A DNA stretch of 64,000 nucleotides from Colwellia sp. (GTDB taxonomy: Bacteria > Pseudomonadota > Gammaproteobacteria > Enterobacterales > Alteromonadaceae). Numbering within the stretch: the stretch's first letter is position 1; every line of letters starts with the position of its first letter. The stretch is from the NCBI GenBank assembly GCA_013215295.1, contig JABSOZ010000013.1, positions 1 through 64,000 on the forward strand, written 5' to 3'. This document shows positions 28,742 to 40,250 of the stretch, piece after piece. The translations under genes and the position numbers were made by a program. The notes beneath the pieces are model-generated. The model was not told the DNA's origin, searched no databases, and saw nothing but the letters and a program-made list of their open reading frames with translations.

Positions 28742-30595
28742 ATGACTTTCAAAAGTACACTACTAGTTCTGGCTATCTCTAGCTCACTACTTGCGGCTTG
28801 CTCAGAACAAGCAAGCACTGAGACTTCGAAACAAACATCGAAAAAAGCTGAAAAAACGACTGCCGTTGATGCGATGTCTGAATCAGAAAAAGCGAATCAA
28901 TTGTTCGATGCTATTTTTGATGAAAATGTTTTACGTAGTCCCATGACGCAAACCTATTTGGGTATAAAAACGGATTACGATAAATGGGATGATCTTTCTG
29001 AAGAAAATACCATTAAAGAACTAGCGTTTACTAAAGCGAATCTTCAGCGTGTTAAAAATATTGATAGTAGTAAATTAGATGAACAAACATTGATCAGCTA
29101 TTCATTACTCGTGCAAAAACTAGAAAATGAAATTTCTGACCATAAATGGCGCTTTCACAACTATCCTGTTAATCAGATGTTCGGTTTGCATTCAAGTGTA
29201 CCTGCTTTTTTAATTAATCAGCATTCCATTAAAAACGTCAAAGAAGCACAAGATTATATTGCCCGTGTGCAAGGGGCTAAATTACTTTTAGAACAACTCA
29301 CCATACAATTAAAGCTTCGAGCAGAACTTGGCATTATTGCGCCTAAGTTTGTTTTCCCTCACGTTATTCGTGACTCAAAAAACATTTTAGCGGGTGCACC
29401 ATTTGAGGAAGGAACAGACAGTACCATCTTGGCCGATTTCAGTAAGAAAGTTAACAAACTTGAGATCAGTGAAGAAGAAAAAAACACACTGCTTAATGAT
29501 GTTAAAACAGCCTTGATGAGTAGTATCAAACCAGGTTATGAGCAATTAGTCACTTACTTAGAAGTATTAGAAACACAAGCTGATGACAGAGATGGTGCTT
29601 GGAAGTTTCCAGATGGTGAAGCATTCTTCAATAATGCATTACAACGAACGACTACCACAGACTTAACGGCCAACGAGATTCATCAGACAGGGCTTAGTGA
29701 AGTTGAGCGAATTCACGGTGAAATGCGCGTTATTATGGAAAAGGTTGGCTTTGACGGTGAATTGAGTGAATTTTTTGAATTTATGCGCACCGATAAACAG
29801 TTTTATTACGCAGCTGATGAAGCCGGCAGGCAACGTTATTTAGATGAGGCAGTCGCGTTGATTGATGATATGAAAGGGCGTTTAGACAGTTTGTTTTTAA
29901 CCAAACCTAAAGCTAAGTTAAAGGTTAAAGCGGTTGAAGCTTTCCGAGAACAATCTTCTGGTAAAGCTTTTTATCAACAACCGGCTCCAGATGGATCTCG
30001 TCCAGGTGTATATTATGCCAACCTTTATGACATGGAAGCGATGCCAACTTATCAAATGGCTGCACTTGCGTATCATGAAGGAATACCGGGTCATCATATG
30101 CAAATAGCGATTAAACAAGAGCTGACGAGTATTCCAAAATTTCGTAAATTTGGTGGTTATACCGCACACACCGAGGGCTGGGGTTTATATTCAGAAATGA
30201 TCCCGAAAGAAATTGGTTTATATCAAGACCCTTATTCTGACTTTGGTCGTTTAGCGATGGAGTTATGGAGAGCTTGTCGTTTAGTGGTTGATACCGGTAT
30301 TCATACGCAAAAATGGACGCGCGCCCAAGGCATCGAATATTATGTAACGAATACCCCGAATGCTAAATCTGATGCAGTGAAAATGGTAGAACGTCATGTT
30401 GTTATGCCGTCACAAGCGACAGCTTATAAAATTGGCATGCTAAAAATTATTGAGCTACGTGAACACGCCAAAGTAACACTTGGTGAACAATTTGATATTC
30501 GTGAATTTCATGATGTTGTACTTCGTAATGGTCCAGTACCTTTAAATGTTTTAGCTCAATTAGTTGATACATACATAGCAAATAAAAAAGCGTAA
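28742..30595 (+). CDS. DUF885 family lipoprotein, putative metallopeptidase
   Basis: A 617-residue protein with a lipoprotein signal (lipobox LLAAC, cysteine at residue 20), so it is probably anchored in a membrane facing the periplasm. The DUF885 domain fills the rest. Its key motif is HEGIPGHH at residues 445-452 (AYHEGIPGHHMQIA), a zinc-site HExxxGHH. A downstream GGYTAHTEGWGLYSE supplies further conserved Glu and His. This is the gluzincin-like pattern of the family, for which peptidase activity is predicted. It ends just before a strong terminator. The substrate is unknown. Confidence 0.88.
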   Translation: MTFKSTLLVLAISSSLLAACSEQASTETSKQTSKKAEKTTAVDAMSESEKANQLFDAIFDENVLRSPMTQTYLGIKTDYDKWDDLSEENTIKELAFTKANLQRVKNIDSSKLDEQTLISYSLLVQKLENEISDHKWRFHNYPVNQMFGLHSSVPAFLINQHSIKNVKEAQDYIARVQGAKLLLEQLTIQLKLRAELGIIAPKFVFPHVIRDSKNILAGAPFEEGTDSTILADFSKKVNKLEISEEEKNTLLNDVKTALMSSIKPGYEQLVTYLEVLETQADDRDGAWKFPDGEAFFNNALQRTTTTDLTANEIHQTGLSEVERIHGEMRVIMEKVGFDGELSEFFEFMRTDKQFYYAADEAGRQRYLDEAVALIDDMKGRLDSLFLTKPKAKLKVKAVEAFREQSSGKAFYQQPAPDGSRPGVYYANLYDMEAMPTYQMAALAYHEGIPGHHMQIAIKQELTSIPKFRKFGGYTAHTEGWGLYSEMIPKEIGLYQDPYSDFGRLAMELWRACRLVVDTGIHTQKWTRAQGIEYYVTNTPNAKSDAVKMVERHVVMPSQATAYKIGMLKIIELREHAKVTLGEQFDIREFHDVVLRNGPVPLNVLAQLVDTYIANKKA

Positions 30596-30628
30596 TGTAG
30601 AAAAATTATCACAGAGAAATCTCTAAAT

Positions 30629-30662
30629 AGAGAAGTACAGTTTTGTGCTTCTCTTTTTTTTT
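30629..30662 (+). terminator. Rho-independent terminator after the DUF885 gene
   Basis: An 11-bp stem (AGAGAAGTACA with TGTGCTTCTCT, one wobble pair) has a GTTT loop and is followed by at least eight T. Confidence 0.92.
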
Positions 30663-30816
30663 AGCAAAACATAAATCGAGTTTTATGTTCGCTAATTCAT
30701 AATTATTCATTCTTAATAACTAACAGAATATTTCTTCCCATGATGAGTAACTTTTGTGGTTATTCAGTAAATTTCATAATTTGCCGAGATAAGCGCTATT
30801 CCCTTTGATTAACTGT

Positions 30817-30825
30817 TGTTATAAT
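30817..30825 (+). promoter_or_regulatory. Extended -10 promoter candidate for glnS
   Basis: TGTTATAAT is a full TGn extended -10. The predicted start near 30832 is about 38 bases before the glnS ATG, and the element lies downstream of the preceding terminator. Confidence 0.55.
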
Positions 30826-30869
30826 GCGGAAAAATAACGTAGTTTAAATTCTTTTTAGAGGTTTTGTGG

Positions 30870-32540
30870 ATGTCGGAAGCTGAAAAACGCCCAACAAATT
30901 TTATTCGTCAAATTATCGATGCGGATCTTGAAAGTGGTAAACATTCGAGTATTCAAACTCGCTTTCCACCTGAGCCCAATGGTTTTTTACATATTGGTCA
31001 TGCGAAAGCAATTTGTTTAAATTTTGGTATTGCTCAAGATTACAAAGGCTTATGCAATTTACGCTTTGATGATACAAACCCTGAAAAAGAAGACATTGAT
31101 TACGTTCACTCTATTGAAGCAGACGTAAAATGGCTAGGTTTTGAATGGTCTGGAGAAACTCGTTATTCATCTCAATACTTTGATCAATTACACGGCTTTG
31201 CTGTTGAATTAATCGAAAAAGGTTTAGCGTATGTATGTTTCTTAACGGGTGATGAAGCACGTGAATACCGTGGTTCATTAAAAGCACCGGGAAAGAATAG
31301 TCCACACCGCGACACCAGTGTTGAAGATAACCTCGCGCTTTTTGATAAAATGAAAAAAGGTGAGTTCAAAGAAGGCGAATGTGTGCTACGCGCGAAAATT
31401 GATATGACATCAAGTTTTATGTGTATGCGTGACCCTATTCTTTATCGCGTTCGTTTCGCGCATCATCATCAAACGGGCGATAAATGGTGCATTTACCCTA
31501 TGTATGATTTTACCCATTGTTTATCTGATGCCATCGAAGGTGTTACCCATTCACTTTGTACGTTAGAGTTTCAAGATAACCGTCGTTTATATGATTGGGT
31601 ACTTGAAAACGTTTCTATCGATGTTATTCCACATCAATATGAGTCTTCACGGTTGAACCTTGAATACACGGTAATGAGCAAACGTAAACTTCATACCCTA
31701 GTTGAAGAAAAATTAGTAAATGGTTGGGATGATCCTCGTATGCCAACCATTGCGGCCTTTCGTCGTCGTGGTTATACGCCGGGATCATTGCGTGAATTTA
31801 CGAAACGTATTGGCGTAACTAAAATGGATAATACCGTTGAAATGGGCGTGTTAGAAGCCTGTATTCGTGAAGATTTAAACGACAATGCTCCACGCGCTAT
31901 GGCTGTGCTTGATCCTATTAAACTGGTGATCGAAAACTATCCAGCAGGGCAAATAGAAGAATTAGACGTAAAAAATCATCCTAGTGATGAAAACCTGGGC
32001 ACACGTATTGTGCCTTTTGCAGCTGAGCTATATATTGAAGCGGAAGATTTTCGAGAAGAAGCCAATAAAAAATATAAACGTTTAGTTATTGATAAAGCGG
32101 TTCGTTTACGAGGCGCTTATGTAGTAACAGCAACACGTTGTGATAAAGACAGTGAAGGCAATGTAACCACAGTTTACTGTAATTATAATGCGGATACGTT
32201 AGGTAAAAATCCTGAAGATGGTACCAAACCTAAAGGTGTTATTCATTGGGTTGCTGCTGAGCAGTCAATTGATGCAGAAATACGTTTATACGAACGTTTA
32301 TTTAACGTGCCAAATCCTGCAGCCGAAGAAGACTTTCAGAGCGTGATGAATGAAGATTCATTAATTACTATCAGCAAGGCTAAAGTAGAGCCTTCATTAG
32401 TGAATGCTAAGCCAGAGCAAGCTTTTCAATTTGAACGTCAAGGTTACTTTTGTCGTGATAATAAAGATTCAGCAGGCGATAAGTTAGTGTTTAACCGAAC
32501 GGTCGGCTTGCGCGATACATGGGCTAAAAAGGGTAATTAA
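30870..32540 (+). CDS. glnS: Glutaminyl-tRNA synthetase
   Basis: Charges tRNA-Gln with glutamine. The 556 residues closely follow the E. coli enzyme ([20 protein letters not shown] at the start). The class I signature HIGH lies in [17 protein letters not shown] (near residue 40) and the second signature is VMSKRKL. The C-terminal anticodon-binding beta barrels are complete ([23 protein letters not shown]). The ATG at 30870 has an AGAGG site upstream; a TTG two codons earlier is less likely. It is a single gene between two terminators. Confidence 0.97.
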   Translation: MSEAEKRPTNFIRQIIDADLESGKHSSIQTRFPPEPNGFLHIGHAKAICLNFGIAQDYKGLCNLRFDDTNPEKEDIDYVHSIEADVKWLGFEWSGETRYSSQYFDQLHGFAVELIEKGLAYVCFLTGDEAREYRGSLKAPGKNSPHRDTSVEDNLALFDKMKKGEFKEGECVLRAKIDMTSSFMCMRDPILYRVRFAHHHQTGDKWCIYPMYDFTHCLSDAIEGVTHSLCTLEFQDNRRLYDWVLENVSIDVIPHQYESSRLNLEYTVMSKRKLHTLVEEKLVNGWDDPRMPTIAAFRRRGYTPGSLREFTKRIGVTKMDNTVEMGVLEACIREDLNDNAPRAMAVLDPIKLVIENYPAGQIEELDVKNHPSDENLGTRIVPFAAELYIEAEDFREEANKKYKRLVIDKAVRLRGAYVVTATRCDKDSEGNVTTVYCNYNADTLGKNPEDGTKPKGVIHWVAAEQSIDAEIRLYERLFNVPNPAAEEDFQSVMNEDSLITISKAKVEPSLVNAKPEQAFQFERQGYFCRDNKDSAGDKLVFNRTVGLRDTWAKKGN

Positions 32541-32559
32541 TTAACCGAACAAGTTTTTT

Positions 32560-32606
32560 AAAACCTTTATAACCCGTAGATTCTACTGGGATATAAAGGT
32601 TTTTTT
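32560..32606 (+). terminator. Rho-independent terminator of glnS
   Basis: Arms AAACCTTTATA and TATAAAGGTTT, followed by a T run, 20 bp after the glnS stop. Confidence 0.85.
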
Positions 32607-32621
32607 GTGCCTGCATTCAAA

Positions 32622-34667
32622 TCAACGTTTAGTCGTTAACCAAGCCGTTATTTTCTCTTGAAGTAATTTAGGATTTATTGGTTTAGATAGATAATCATTC
32701 ATACCAGAAGCTAAGCACTTTTCTTTGTCACCTTTCATGGTGTTTGCTGTCATTGCAATAATAGGAATAGTTGATACTTTCGAATTTCCCATTTTTGTTC
32801 TAATATGTTCAGTAGCTTGATAACCATCCATTTCAGGCATTTGACAATCCATTAGAATGAGTTGATAGGGGTTTTCAGCATTTTGTTTTTCTAAAATATC
32901 TATCGCATTGAGACCATTCACAGCAATATCAACAGAATGGCCTAATTTTTTTAATATACCTAAAGCAACTTGTTGGTTGATTCGATTATCTTCAACTAAC
33001 AGTATTTTAGCAATAGGGTCTTCATCTGCCTTTTGTAATCTTGAAATATTGTGGCGAGTAACAAGAGGAGCGCTACCTGTTAATCCATAGTTATTATCAA
33101 GAATAACTTGCATAGTATTAAGTAAATCATTAGCAATAACGGGTTTTAGCAAGTAAGCTGAAACCCCTAATTTTGATAAATACTGAGCATCACCACGTTG
33201 CCCCAAAGAGGTAAGCATAATTAGTTTAAGGCTATCAAGAGATTTTATTTTTCTAATTTCAGCGCACAACACATCACCTAACATTTTAGGCATTTTCATA
33301 TCAATAATCGCAATAGAGAAATAATGGCTATCATATTGATTTAACAAGGCTAATGCTTTAAATCCACTATCTACTTGGACTACTTCTACATCAAAAATAC
33401 AAAGCTGCTTGTTGAGCACTTCAAGGTTAGTATGATTATCATCGACAATTAATACTTTTATGCCCTTTAAGTTAACATTAGGTTGGCATAATGGTTGTTC
33501 TGCGCTTGGCTGTAATTGAATATCAAAGCTAAACTTACTTCCTTGACCTAGCACACTGCTAACTGCAATGGTCCCTCCCATTAATTCACACAGTTGTTTT
33601 ACTATAGATAACCCTAAACCTGTGCCGCCATATTCTCGTGTAGTGGATACATCTACTTGAGTAAATGCATCAAAAAGTGTGGAACATTTATCATCAGGTA
33701 TACCAATTCCTGTGTCTACAATACTGACAGTGAGGGTTATATGGCCGCTGTCATTCAATATTGTTTGCGCTTTAACAACTATTTCACCGTTTGGGGTAAA
33801 CTTAACCGCATTGCCAACTAAGTTAGTGATGATTTGTCTTAGCCTTCCTGGATCGCCTATTACCATTTGATGCTTAACATCAGTAACATCAAGAATAATT
33901 TCTAATTGTTTTTCTTTGCTTTTCATCGATAAAGATTGAACTAAATCGCTTAAATTACTTAACAAATCAAAATCAATTAGTTCAATGTCTAGTTTTCCAG
34001 CTTCAATTTTTGAAAAGTCCAAGATATCGTTGAGAATATTAAGTAAAGTAGCAGCGCTCGATTCAGCTAATCGAGTAAAGTGAATCTGCTCTTGGGTTTG
34101 AGCTGTGCTTGATAATAAATTCAACATGCCTAGCACACCGTTCATCGGCGTTCTAATTTCATGGCTCATATTAGCTAAAAATCGTGACTTTGTTTGATTG
34201 GCTAATTCAGCCTTCAGTTGTTGTTTTTTGTTTTCATTGGCTAGTTTTGTCAGCATTAATTCTTTTTTTACTGAGCTAGAAACATCATGAATCAAAATTT
34301 CGCACAAACGTTCGTTTTGATTTGTTTTGATGCTTTTAATGGATATTTGCTGCTGTATACGATAGTCGTTATCACCAATATGATTTTTTTGAAATAAAGC
34401 TAATGGTGTAGGGTTAAAAGTATTGGACAGTTTAGTTGGTAACCCCAACGTTAAGGCTTCAGTGCATGCATCGCTTAACCGAGAATCGTTGAATCCTTCT
34501 AAAATATCACCGAGTTTGTTACCGAGTCCTTTATCATCGGATACACCCGAGTGCACTTTTATCCATTTATTATAAAAGACAACCTGCAGATTTTGGTCAA
34601 TGATAATAATCCCAAGGGAAAGCTCATTAACAGAATGAAAAAGAATATCTTTTGGAATATTATTCAT
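32622..34667 (-). CDS. Hybrid sensor histidine kinase, PAS-HisKA-HATPase-REC-REC
   Basis: A 681-residue soluble kinase with no membrane segment. An N-terminal PAS-like domain (about 10-125, [18 protein letters not shown]) leads into HisKA with H169 ([12 protein letters not shown]), an N box (NLVGNAVKF) and GTGLGL. Receiver 1 carries [12 protein letters not shown] and receiver 2 [13 protein letters not shown]. No Hpt domain is present, unlike its paralogue at 16670-20371, so phosphate must leave through a separate Hpt protein or the neighbouring receiver. It lies 8 bp downstream of a CheC-like gene and a CheY-like gene, a likely single operon. Confidence 0.9.
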   Translation of the reverse strand: MNNIPKDILFHSVNELSLGIIIIDQNLQVVFYNKWIKVHSGVSDDKGLGNKLGDILEGFNDSRLSDACTEALTLGLPTKLSNTFNPTPLALFQKNHIGDNDYRIQQQISIKSIKTNQNERLCEILIHDVSSSVKKELMLTKLANENKKQQLKAELANQTKSRFLANMSHEIRTPMNGVLGMLNLLSSTAQTQEQIHFTRLAESSAATLLNILNDILDFSKIEAGKLDIELIDFDLLSNLSDLVQSLSMKSKEKQLEIILDVTDVKHQMVIGDPGRLRQIITNLVGNAVKFTPNGEIVVKAQTILNDSGHITLTVSIVDTGIGIPDDKCSTLFDAFTQVDVSTTREYGGTGLGLSIVKQLCELMGGTIAVSSVLGQGSKFSFDIQLQPSAEQPLCQPNVNLKGIKVLIVDDNHTNLEVLNKQLCIFDVEVVQVDSGFKALALLNQYDSHYFSIAIIDMKMPKMLGDVLCAEIRKIKSLDSLKLIMLTSLGQRGDAQYLSKLGVSAYLLKPVIANDLLNTMQVILDNNYGLTGSAPLVTRHNISRLQKADEDPIAKILLVEDNRINQQVALGILKKLGHSVDIAVNGLNAIDILEKQNAENPYQLILMDCQMPEMDGYQATEHIRTKMGNSKVSTIPIIAMTANTMKGDKEKCLASGMNDYLSKPINPKLLQEKITAWLTTKR

Positions 34668-34675
34668 AGAAAAAA

Positions 34676-35299
34676 TTAAGCTTCATTCTTATGGGAAATG
34701 CCAAAAACAAATTTCCTTACAGATTCTTGAAAAACTTCTAACGAGGTAATGTCCATAATAAAAGAGATAAAGCCTTCGATGTTATCATGAGGTAATGAGA
34801 ATTTAACTTTTATGTATAAAGACCAATCATTTTCACTACTGTAAATATAGACGTCATTAATATCTCCTTGTATAAATTCAGGCATTTCAATTGTTATTGA
34901 AGATTTAAGGAAATTTATTACTGTACCAAAACAGGCGTTTAGAATCACATTGCCAATTTCAACTAATGAATCTTGCTCTAGATCCGACAAAACCTCAGGA
35001 GGGAAATTATTACCGAGTAAAGTACTCACTAATTGCAAGCCACTTTCTTTACTAAACATTAATAAAGCTTGGCCTTTAAAGTCACCATCAAAACGTTGAG
35101 TTACTGCACTAATCTCAGTGTCACTAGCAAAGTTTAATTTAGATTTTGCCGTTATATTCGGTACAATTTCAATTTTTGGGATAGTTAAATCAACGGGTTG
35201 AGATACCATTTTATTAAGGGCGTTAGCGGCTCTACCAATACCAATGTTAAATATTTCTGTGAGAGCATCTATTTCAATTGGAGATAATTTATCCTTCAT
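34676..35299 (-). CDS. CheC-like phosphatase of a response regulator
   Basis: CheC/CheX/FliY proteins remove phosphate from CheY. The 207 residues contain two CheC phosphatase-type helices: [17 protein letters not shown] near residue 13 and [20 protein letters not shown] near 105. Both have the paired Glu and Asn of the active-site pattern, best seen in the second (E-I-G-N-x-x-L-N). It is flanked by a CheY-like gene 8 bp upstream and a hybrid kinase 8 bp downstream. The likely role is resetting that regulator or a receiver of the kinase. No flagellar or chemoreceptor gene is nearby. Confidence 0.8.
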   Translation of the reverse strand: MKDKLSPIEIDALTEIFNIGIGRAANALNKMVSQPVDLTIPKIEIVPNITAKSKLNFASDTEISAVTQRFDGDFKGQALLMFSKESGLQLVSTLLGNNFPPEVLSDLEQDSLVEIGNVILNACFGTVINFLKSSITIEMPEFIQGDINDVYIYSSENDWSLYIKVKFSLPHDNIEGFISFIMDITSLEVFQESVRKFVFGISHKNEA

Positions 35300-35307
35300 G
35301 TAGCTTC

Positions 35308-35664
35308 CTAACTATTTATAAAAGGGCTAATAACTTCTTCGCAAATTGGTTTATTTAAAAACACAACACCCGCTTGAACAGCCTGCTGTTTTATTTCATC
35401 TTGTATATTTGCAGTCAATAAAGCCCGTTTAGGAATAGTGAGTATTTTATCTATAGCATAAATCAATTCTATTCCTGTCATTCCTGGCATGTTGTAATCA
35501 AAAATCCCAATATCAATTTCACTTTCTGGTGTAATTTTAGTCAGGCATTGTTCTCCACTCCCTGCTTCAATAATAGTCACCTCAGGTATATTAGATTTCA
35601 CAATTTCTTTAAGGATCATTCGAGAAACAATACTGTCATCAACAATTAATACAACTTTACTCAT
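35308..35664 (-). CDS. Single-domain response regulator (CheY-like)
   Basis: A stand-alone receiver of 118 residues. The acidic pair is in LIVDDSIVSRM (near 7-10), the phosphorylated aspartate in GIFDYNMPGMTG (near 54), the threonine in LLTANIQ and the lysine in LNKPI. There is no output domain, so it acts by protein contact or as a phosphate carrier. It is the first gene of the RR-CheC-kinase cluster. The 490-bp region upstream must hold the promoter. Confidence 0.88.
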   Translation of the reverse strand: MSKVVLIVDDSIVSRMILKEIVKSNIPEVTIIEAGSGEQCLTKITPESEIDIGIFDYNMPGMTGIELIYAIDKILTIPKRALLTANIQDEIKQQAVQAGVVFLNKPICEEVISPFINS

Positions 35665-35834
35665 TTAAATACCCTATTATTTTTTTCATCTTCTGCTAAT
35701 AGAAAAGCATATGAATTAATTTGTTTATTAGCAAGCCAATGCGTTGAAATATTGTTAGTAACTTATAAATGCCATCACAATTTCATTCATTTAGTGAGAC
35801 ACATGCCCATTAAATACAATACTAATGGGAATAC

Positions 35835-35924
35835 ATGTACTTTGCCGTAGGTACAGGAACCGGTGGAAAACCCGTTCCGGACGTTATTTATATAGACCTA
35901 GAAGCAAGTATCAGCGGTGTTTAA
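35835..35924 (+). other. Possible 29-codon reading frame or gene remnant in a 490-bp gap
   Basis: The 35665-36153 gap has no long gene. Within it an ATG frame encodes MYFAVGTGTGGKPVPDVI followed by YIDLEASISGV and a stop. The first half is markedly GC-richer than its surroundings and protein-like (Gly, Pro, Val). A weak GGGA precedes the ATG. The same bases form an imperfect hairpin (GGAACCGG / CCCGTTCC). It could be a short peptide, a decayed gene end or a structural element; I recognise no family. The rest of the gap shows nothing else except the hairpin at 36115-36146. Confidence 0.25.
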
Positions 35925-36114
35925 AATTCAGCTAAAAGTCTAGATTATAATATTAACTGCAACAGTCACTGAAATTGACAGTATTATTGCATGAGAAGCG
36001 GGGCAAATGATTATGTGTCCTAACTTTTTACTTACACTTCTTGAATATCCAGTATTACTGTATTCAATAGGTTTGTTTGTCATCAATACTATTTAGAATA
36101 AGCGCTATACATGG

Positions 36115-36146
36115 TTTAAAGGGCTGCTAATGAGTAGCCCTTTAAA
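36115..36146 (-). terminator. Perfect 11-bp hairpin after the ABC permease gene
   Basis: Arms TTTAAAGGGCT and AGCCCTTTAAA with a 10-base loop, 8 bp beyond the permease stop. The T run on the minus strand is short, so termination may be modest. Confidence 0.6.
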
Positions 36147-36153
36147 GACGCTA

Positions 36154-36915
36154 TTATTGCTTTATATGATAACCACTTTTAAATATCCAAGTCACCGCTA
36201 ATAAACAAAAAGTTAAAAATCCGCTCATCACAAAAAAACTTGTTAATAAACTCACGTCTGAGACTTCATAAAAGCTCCATCGAAAGCCACTTATTAAATA
36301 AAATACCGGGTTGAATTCTGTTACCGTTTGCCAAAAGGGCGGTAACATACTTACGGAATAAAACGTGCCGCCTAAGAAAACAAGTGGGGTGATCACGATA
36401 AGGGGTATTACTTGGAGTTTCTCAAAATTGTCTGCCCATATGCCGATAATGAAACCAAATAAACTGAAAGTAATGGCAGTCATCACTAAAAAGAATAACA
36501 TCCAAAATGGATGTGCTATTTCAAGAGGAACAAAGAAATGTGCTGTTGCCAAAATAATTAATGCTAACAAAATCGATTTAGTTGCGGCGGCCCCGACATA
36601 ACCGAGCAGTACTTCAAAAGAAGATATCGGCGCGGAAAGTAATTCATAAATTGTACCTGTGAACTTAGGAAAATAGATACCAAACGACGCGTTAGAAATA
36701 CTTTGCGTTAATAGCGATAACATAATCAAGCCTGGAACAATAAACGCGCCGTAACTAATTCCTCCTATTTCAGTAATACGTGAGCCAATCGCAGAGCCAA
36801 ACACAATAAAATAAAGTGATGTTGAAATTACTGGAGAGATAATACTTTGAAAAATAGTACGTTTAGTACGAGCCATTTCAAATTTATAAATAGCCGCCAC
36901 AGCGTAACGATTCAT
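36154..36915 (-). CDS. yadH: ABC-2 type transporter permease, YadH-like
   Basis: Membrane subunit of an ABC exporter. The 253 residues have six hydrophobic segments and the ABC-2 pattern ([75 protein letters not shown]). Size and pairing match E. coli YadH. The start overlaps the end of the ATPase gene by 4 bases (ATGA), so translation is coupled. The substrate is unknown; relatives are often annotated as drug or polysaccharide exporters. Confidence 0.88.
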   Translation of the reverse strand: MNRYAVAAIYKFEMARTKRTIFQSIISPVISTSLYFIVFGSAIGSRITEIGGISYGAFIVPGLIMLSLLTQSISNASFGIYFPKFTGTIYELLSAPISSFEVLLGYVGAAATKSILLALIILATAHFFVPLEIAHPFWMLFFLVMTAITFSLFGFIIGIWADNFEKLQVIPLIVITPLVFLGGTFYSVSMLPPFWQTVTEFNPVFYLISGFRWSFYEVSDVSLLTSFFVMSGFLTFCLLAVTWIFKSGYHIKQ

Positions 36916-37838
36916 GATGTTTCCTTTACTAATGAGACAAATATATCTTCCAACGAGCTTTGATCTGTTTTGATATCTTTAAAGCCAATAGATGCGGTTG
37001 ACAAATGCTGAAGTAAAGTAGAAATTCCTGTGTGCTCCTCGGTTTTGTCATAGCTATAAACTAATTGCAGTCCATCATTGTTAATTTGTAAATTAAAATC
37101 AGCCATAGTCGATGGTATTTCAGTGAGAGGCTCTTTTAAATCGAGGATCAATTGCTTTTTACCTAATTGATTCATTAAGGTAATTTTATCTTCTACCAAA
37201 ATAAGTTGACCATTTTTAATCACACCAATACGGTCTGCTATTTCTTCGGCTTCCTCAATATAATGTGTGGTTAAAATAATCGTCACCCCATCGTTACGTA
37301 ATTGTCGTACTAACTCCCACATGTCTTTGCGCAGTTCTACATCAACTCCTGCGGTGGGTTCATCTAAAAATAAAATTTTAGGTTCATGAGACAGTGCTTT
37401 AGCGATCATTACTCGGCGCTTCATACCACCAGATAGCTCGATCATTTTATTATCTTTTTTGTCCCAAAGTGACAATGATTTAAGTGTTTTCTCAATAAAA
37501 GCAGGGTTCGGTTTTTTACCAAATAAACCACGACTAAATGACACTGTAGCCCACACCGTTTCAAAAGCGTCGGTGGTTAACTCTTGTGGTACTAAACCAA
37601 TAAGTGCACGAGTATGTCGATAGTCTGAGACAATATCTTTACCCTCAACGGTAATTTTCCCAGATGTAGCATCAACAATGCCGCAAATAGTACTAATGAG
37701 TGTCGTTTTACCTGCACCATTAGGTCCTAACAAGGCAAAGATTTCAGCGGTTTTTATAGATAAGTTAATATTATTAAGTGCTTTAAAACCAGTAGCATAA
37801 ACCTTATTAACATCAGTGATTTGAATAATTGGCTGCAA
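36912..37838 (-). CDS. yadG: ABC transporter ATP-binding protein, YadG-like
   Basis: The nucleotide-binding subunit for the permease encoded just downstream. The 308 residues show Walker [10 protein letters not shown] (near 37), the signature LSGGMKRR, Walker [13 protein letters not shown] and the H-loop [16 protein letters not shown]. The C-terminal extension of about 80 residues is typical of ABC-2 exporter ATPases. It is the first gene of a two-gene operon. Confidence 0.92.
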   Translation of the reverse strand: MQPIIQITDVNKVYATGFKALNNINLSIKTAEIFALLGPNGAGKTTLISTICGIVDATSGKITVEGKDIVSDYRHTRALIGLVPQELTTDAFETVWATVSFSRGLFGKKPNPAFIEKTLKSLSLWDKKDNKMIELSGGMKRRVMIAKALSHEPKILFLDEPTAGVDVELRKDMWELVRQLRNDGVTIILTTHYIEEAEEIADRIGVIKNGQLILVEDKITLMNQLGKKQLILDLKEPLTEIPSTMADFNLQINNDGLQLVYSYDKTEEHTGISTLLQHLSTASIGFKDIKTDQSSLEDIFVSLVKETS

Positions 37839-38006
37839 AATTATTTTCCGTGAATATTTTAATATTACTAAGGTATACGATATGCACTATTGATGGCTAG
37901 GAAAATCACTCGTTTAGTTGCTGAAACTATCTATTCGGGATAAGAACATAAAGAAGTTGAAAGTTCGCTTTATGATTGAAATAGCGTTGTTTATTGCTAG
38001 AGATAA

Positions 38007-38042
38007 AAATAAAGCCAGCTCTTTTTAATGAACTGGCTTTAT
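38007..38042 (-). terminator. Terminator of the trp operon
   Basis: Arms ATAAAGCCAG and CTGGCTTTAT with a 14-base loop; read on the minus strand the stem runs into a T-rich tail. It lies 60 bp after the trpA stop. Confidence 0.88.
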
Positions 38043-38101
38043 GTATTTTTATACGGTAATAAATTGCTTATTTAATAACATCTGGTTTATTAGCGTTTAG
38101 T

Positions 38102-38959
38102 TTATTGACGAGTTGCGGCTTTCATTTGTTGAACAAAATTTGTTAATGCAGTTAACATGGCTTTGTTATCATCTAGATTATTTTCAATCAATTTAACGAC
38201 GGCTGAACCACTTATTGCTCCCGCAGCACCTGTTGATAATGCAGACTTTACTTGTTCTGGGCTCGAAATACCAAAACCAATAACACCTGGAGCAGCATTG
38301 TGTTCTGTCAATTTTGCGACTAAATGATGGGCTGGGCTCGTCTCTTCGTTTGATGAATCAGCAGGTACATCAACACCCGTTACGCCAGCACGACTTAATA
38401 CGTAAGTGTAACCTTGGCTATATTGTGCAACTTGCCTTAATGTATCATCACTACCATTTGGTGGCGCAATAAATATTGGCGCAATACCATGTTTTATAGC
38501 AGCTTCACGAAAGGGGGCGCTTTCACGTAGCGGTAAATCAGCGATTAATACCGAATCAACACCGACAGCGGCCATATCTTTATAAAAGGTATCAATACCA
38601 CGAGCAAAAACTAAGTTTCCATAAAGTAATAAACCGATGGGAATATTAGGCGCATAGGCGCGAACCTTTGCTAAAACATCTATACAAGAATCGGTGTTAA
38701 CGCCAGAATTCAACGCTCGTAATGCTGCTCTTTGAATAGTAATACCGTCAGCACTAGGGTCAGAAAATGGTATCCCTAACTCTAATGCATCAGCACCGGC
38801 ATCAATTAATGCTTTAATTATTTCAAATGATTGCTCAAGGTTTGGATCGCCAATCGTCACAAAAGGAATAAAAGCCCCTTGTTTTTTTTCTTTTAATTGA
38901 GCAAAAGCTTGTTGGTAACGAGTGGTCATTTTTTGATTAGTCTGGTTAACTGAACTCAT
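38102..38959 (-). CDS. trpA: Tryptophan synthase alpha chain
   Basis: Cleaves indole-3-glycerol phosphate to indole, which is channelled to TrpB. At 285 residues it is slightly longer than E. coli TrpA (268) because of a 17-residue N-terminal extension. Conserved blocks are [28 protein letters not shown] (catalytic Glu and Asp), [18 protein letters not shown] and [19 protein letters not shown]. Its ATG overlaps the trpB stop by one base. It is the last gene of the operon, followed by a terminator. Confidence 0.96.
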   Translation of the reverse strand: MSSVNQTNQKMTTRYQQAFAQLKEKKQGAFIPFVTIGDPNLEQSFEIIKALIDAGADALELGIPFSDPSADGITIQRAALRALNSGVNTDSCIDVLAKVRAYAPNIPIGLLLYGNLVFARGIDTFYKDMAAVGVDSVLIADLPLRESAPFREAAIKHGIAPIFIAPPNGSDDTLRQVAQYSQGYTYVLSRAGVTGVDVPADSSNEETSPAHHLVAKLTEHNAAPGVIGFGISSPEQVKSALSTGAAGAISGSAVVKLIENNLDDNKAMLTALTNFVQQMKAATRQ

Positions 38960-40203
38960 TATACTGCCCCTTTGCTTGCTTCTTGGTTGTAGGTTTCTAA
39001 CACCGTTTGCACGTGCGCTAAGTCTTTATCACCACGGCCAGATAAGTTGACTAAAAATACGGTTTCCTCAGTCACCGCTTCGGCCATTTTCAATGCATGA
39101 GCAAGTGCATGAGAGGATTCAAGTGCTGGAATAATCCCTTCATTCATTGCTAAAGCTTGAAAAGCATCTAATGCTTCATCGTCATTAATAGCGACATATT
39201 GGGCACGACCTGTCTCTTTCAGAAATGCATGTTGTGGACCAACTGCAGGGTAATCAAGACCGGCTGATACAGAATACGACTCTTCTATTTGTCCGAATTT
39301 GTCTTGCATAATATAGGTGTAATTTCCGTGTAACATGCCTTTTGTACCCGCAACTAAGGTGGCGCCATGTTGGTTGGTATCAACACCTTTACCACCTGCT
39401 TCAACGCCAATAAGCTTCACGTTAGTTTCCTTGATAAAGTCATGGAAAATACCAATGGCATTTGAACCGCCACCAACACAAGCGATAACGTAATCAGGTA
39501 ATCGACCTTCTTGCTTAAGAATTTGCTGTTTTGCTTCTTCGCCAATCATTTTTTGAAATTCACGAACTATGGTCGGAAAAGGATGAGGGCCGGCCGCCGT
39601 GCCTAATAAATAATGAGCATTTTCATAATTTGCTGACCAGTCGCGCAATGCTTCATTTACCGCATCTTTTAAAGTACCAGAGCCTGCTGTAACAGGAATC
39701 ACTTCCGCGCCCATTAATTTCATACGAAAAACATTTGGTTGCTGACGCTGACAATCTACAGCGCCCATGTAAACTTTACATTTCAAACCTAATAACGAAC
39801 AAGCAATTGCGGTAGCTACGCCATGTTGCCCAGCACCTGTTTCGGCAATAATTTCTGTTTTACCCATACGTTTAGCGAGCAAAGCTTGGCCAAGTACTTG
39901 GTTAGTTTTATGTGCGCCGCCGTGTAATAAGTCTTCACGTTTTAAGTAGATCTTAGCTAACGGATTTTTAGTTAAATTACGCGTTAAAGTCAGTGGTGTT
40001 GGACGACCTGCGTAATTTGTTAGCAAGTCATTAAACTCAGACAAGAAGCTTTCGTCTTCTTGTGATTCAATGAATGCTTGTTCTAATTGCTCAAGGGCAG
40101 GTACCAATAATTCACCGACGAACATACCGCCAAATTCACCGAAATAAGCGGGTAGCGTTTTTTTAGCTTTTGGTGTTTCTTGATTGATTTTTTGCTCTGT
40201 CAT
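38959..40203 (-). CDS. trpB: Tryptophan synthase beta chain
   Basis: PLP enzyme that joins indole and serine to give tryptophan. The 414-residue form begins with an 18-residue lead before [15 protein letters not shown]. The PLP lysine is in [18 protein letters not shown], and the phosphate-binding [10 protein letters not shown] loop follows. The ATG at 40203 has AGGA nine bases upstream and is preferred to a GTG nine codons earlier. It lies 47 bp after trpCF and overlaps trpA by one base, as expected for coupled subunits. Confidence 0.96.
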   Translation of the reverse strand: MTEQKINQETPKAKKTLPAYFGEFGGMFVGELLVPALEQLEQAFIESQEDESFLSEFNDLLTNYAGRPTPLTLTRNLTKNPLAKIYLKREDLLHGGAHKTNQVLGQALLAKRMGKTEIIAETGAGQHGVATAIACSLLGLKCKVYMGAVDCQRQQPNVFRMKLMGAEVIPVTAGSGTLKDAVNEALRDWSANYENAHYLLGTAAGPHPFPTIVREFQKMIGEEAKQQILKQEGRLPDYVIACVGGGSNAIGIFHDFIKETNVKLIGVEAGGKGVDTNQHGATLVAGTKGMLHGNYTYIMQDKFGQIEESYSVSAGLDYPAVGPQHAFLKETGRAQYVAINDDEALDAFQALAMNEGIIPALESSHALAHALKMAEAVTEETVFLVNLSGRGDKDLAHVQTVLETYNQEASKGAV

Positions 40204-40250
40204 TTTATTTAATCCTAATGCTTTATACACACTTTGTGTGCTTGGTATTG

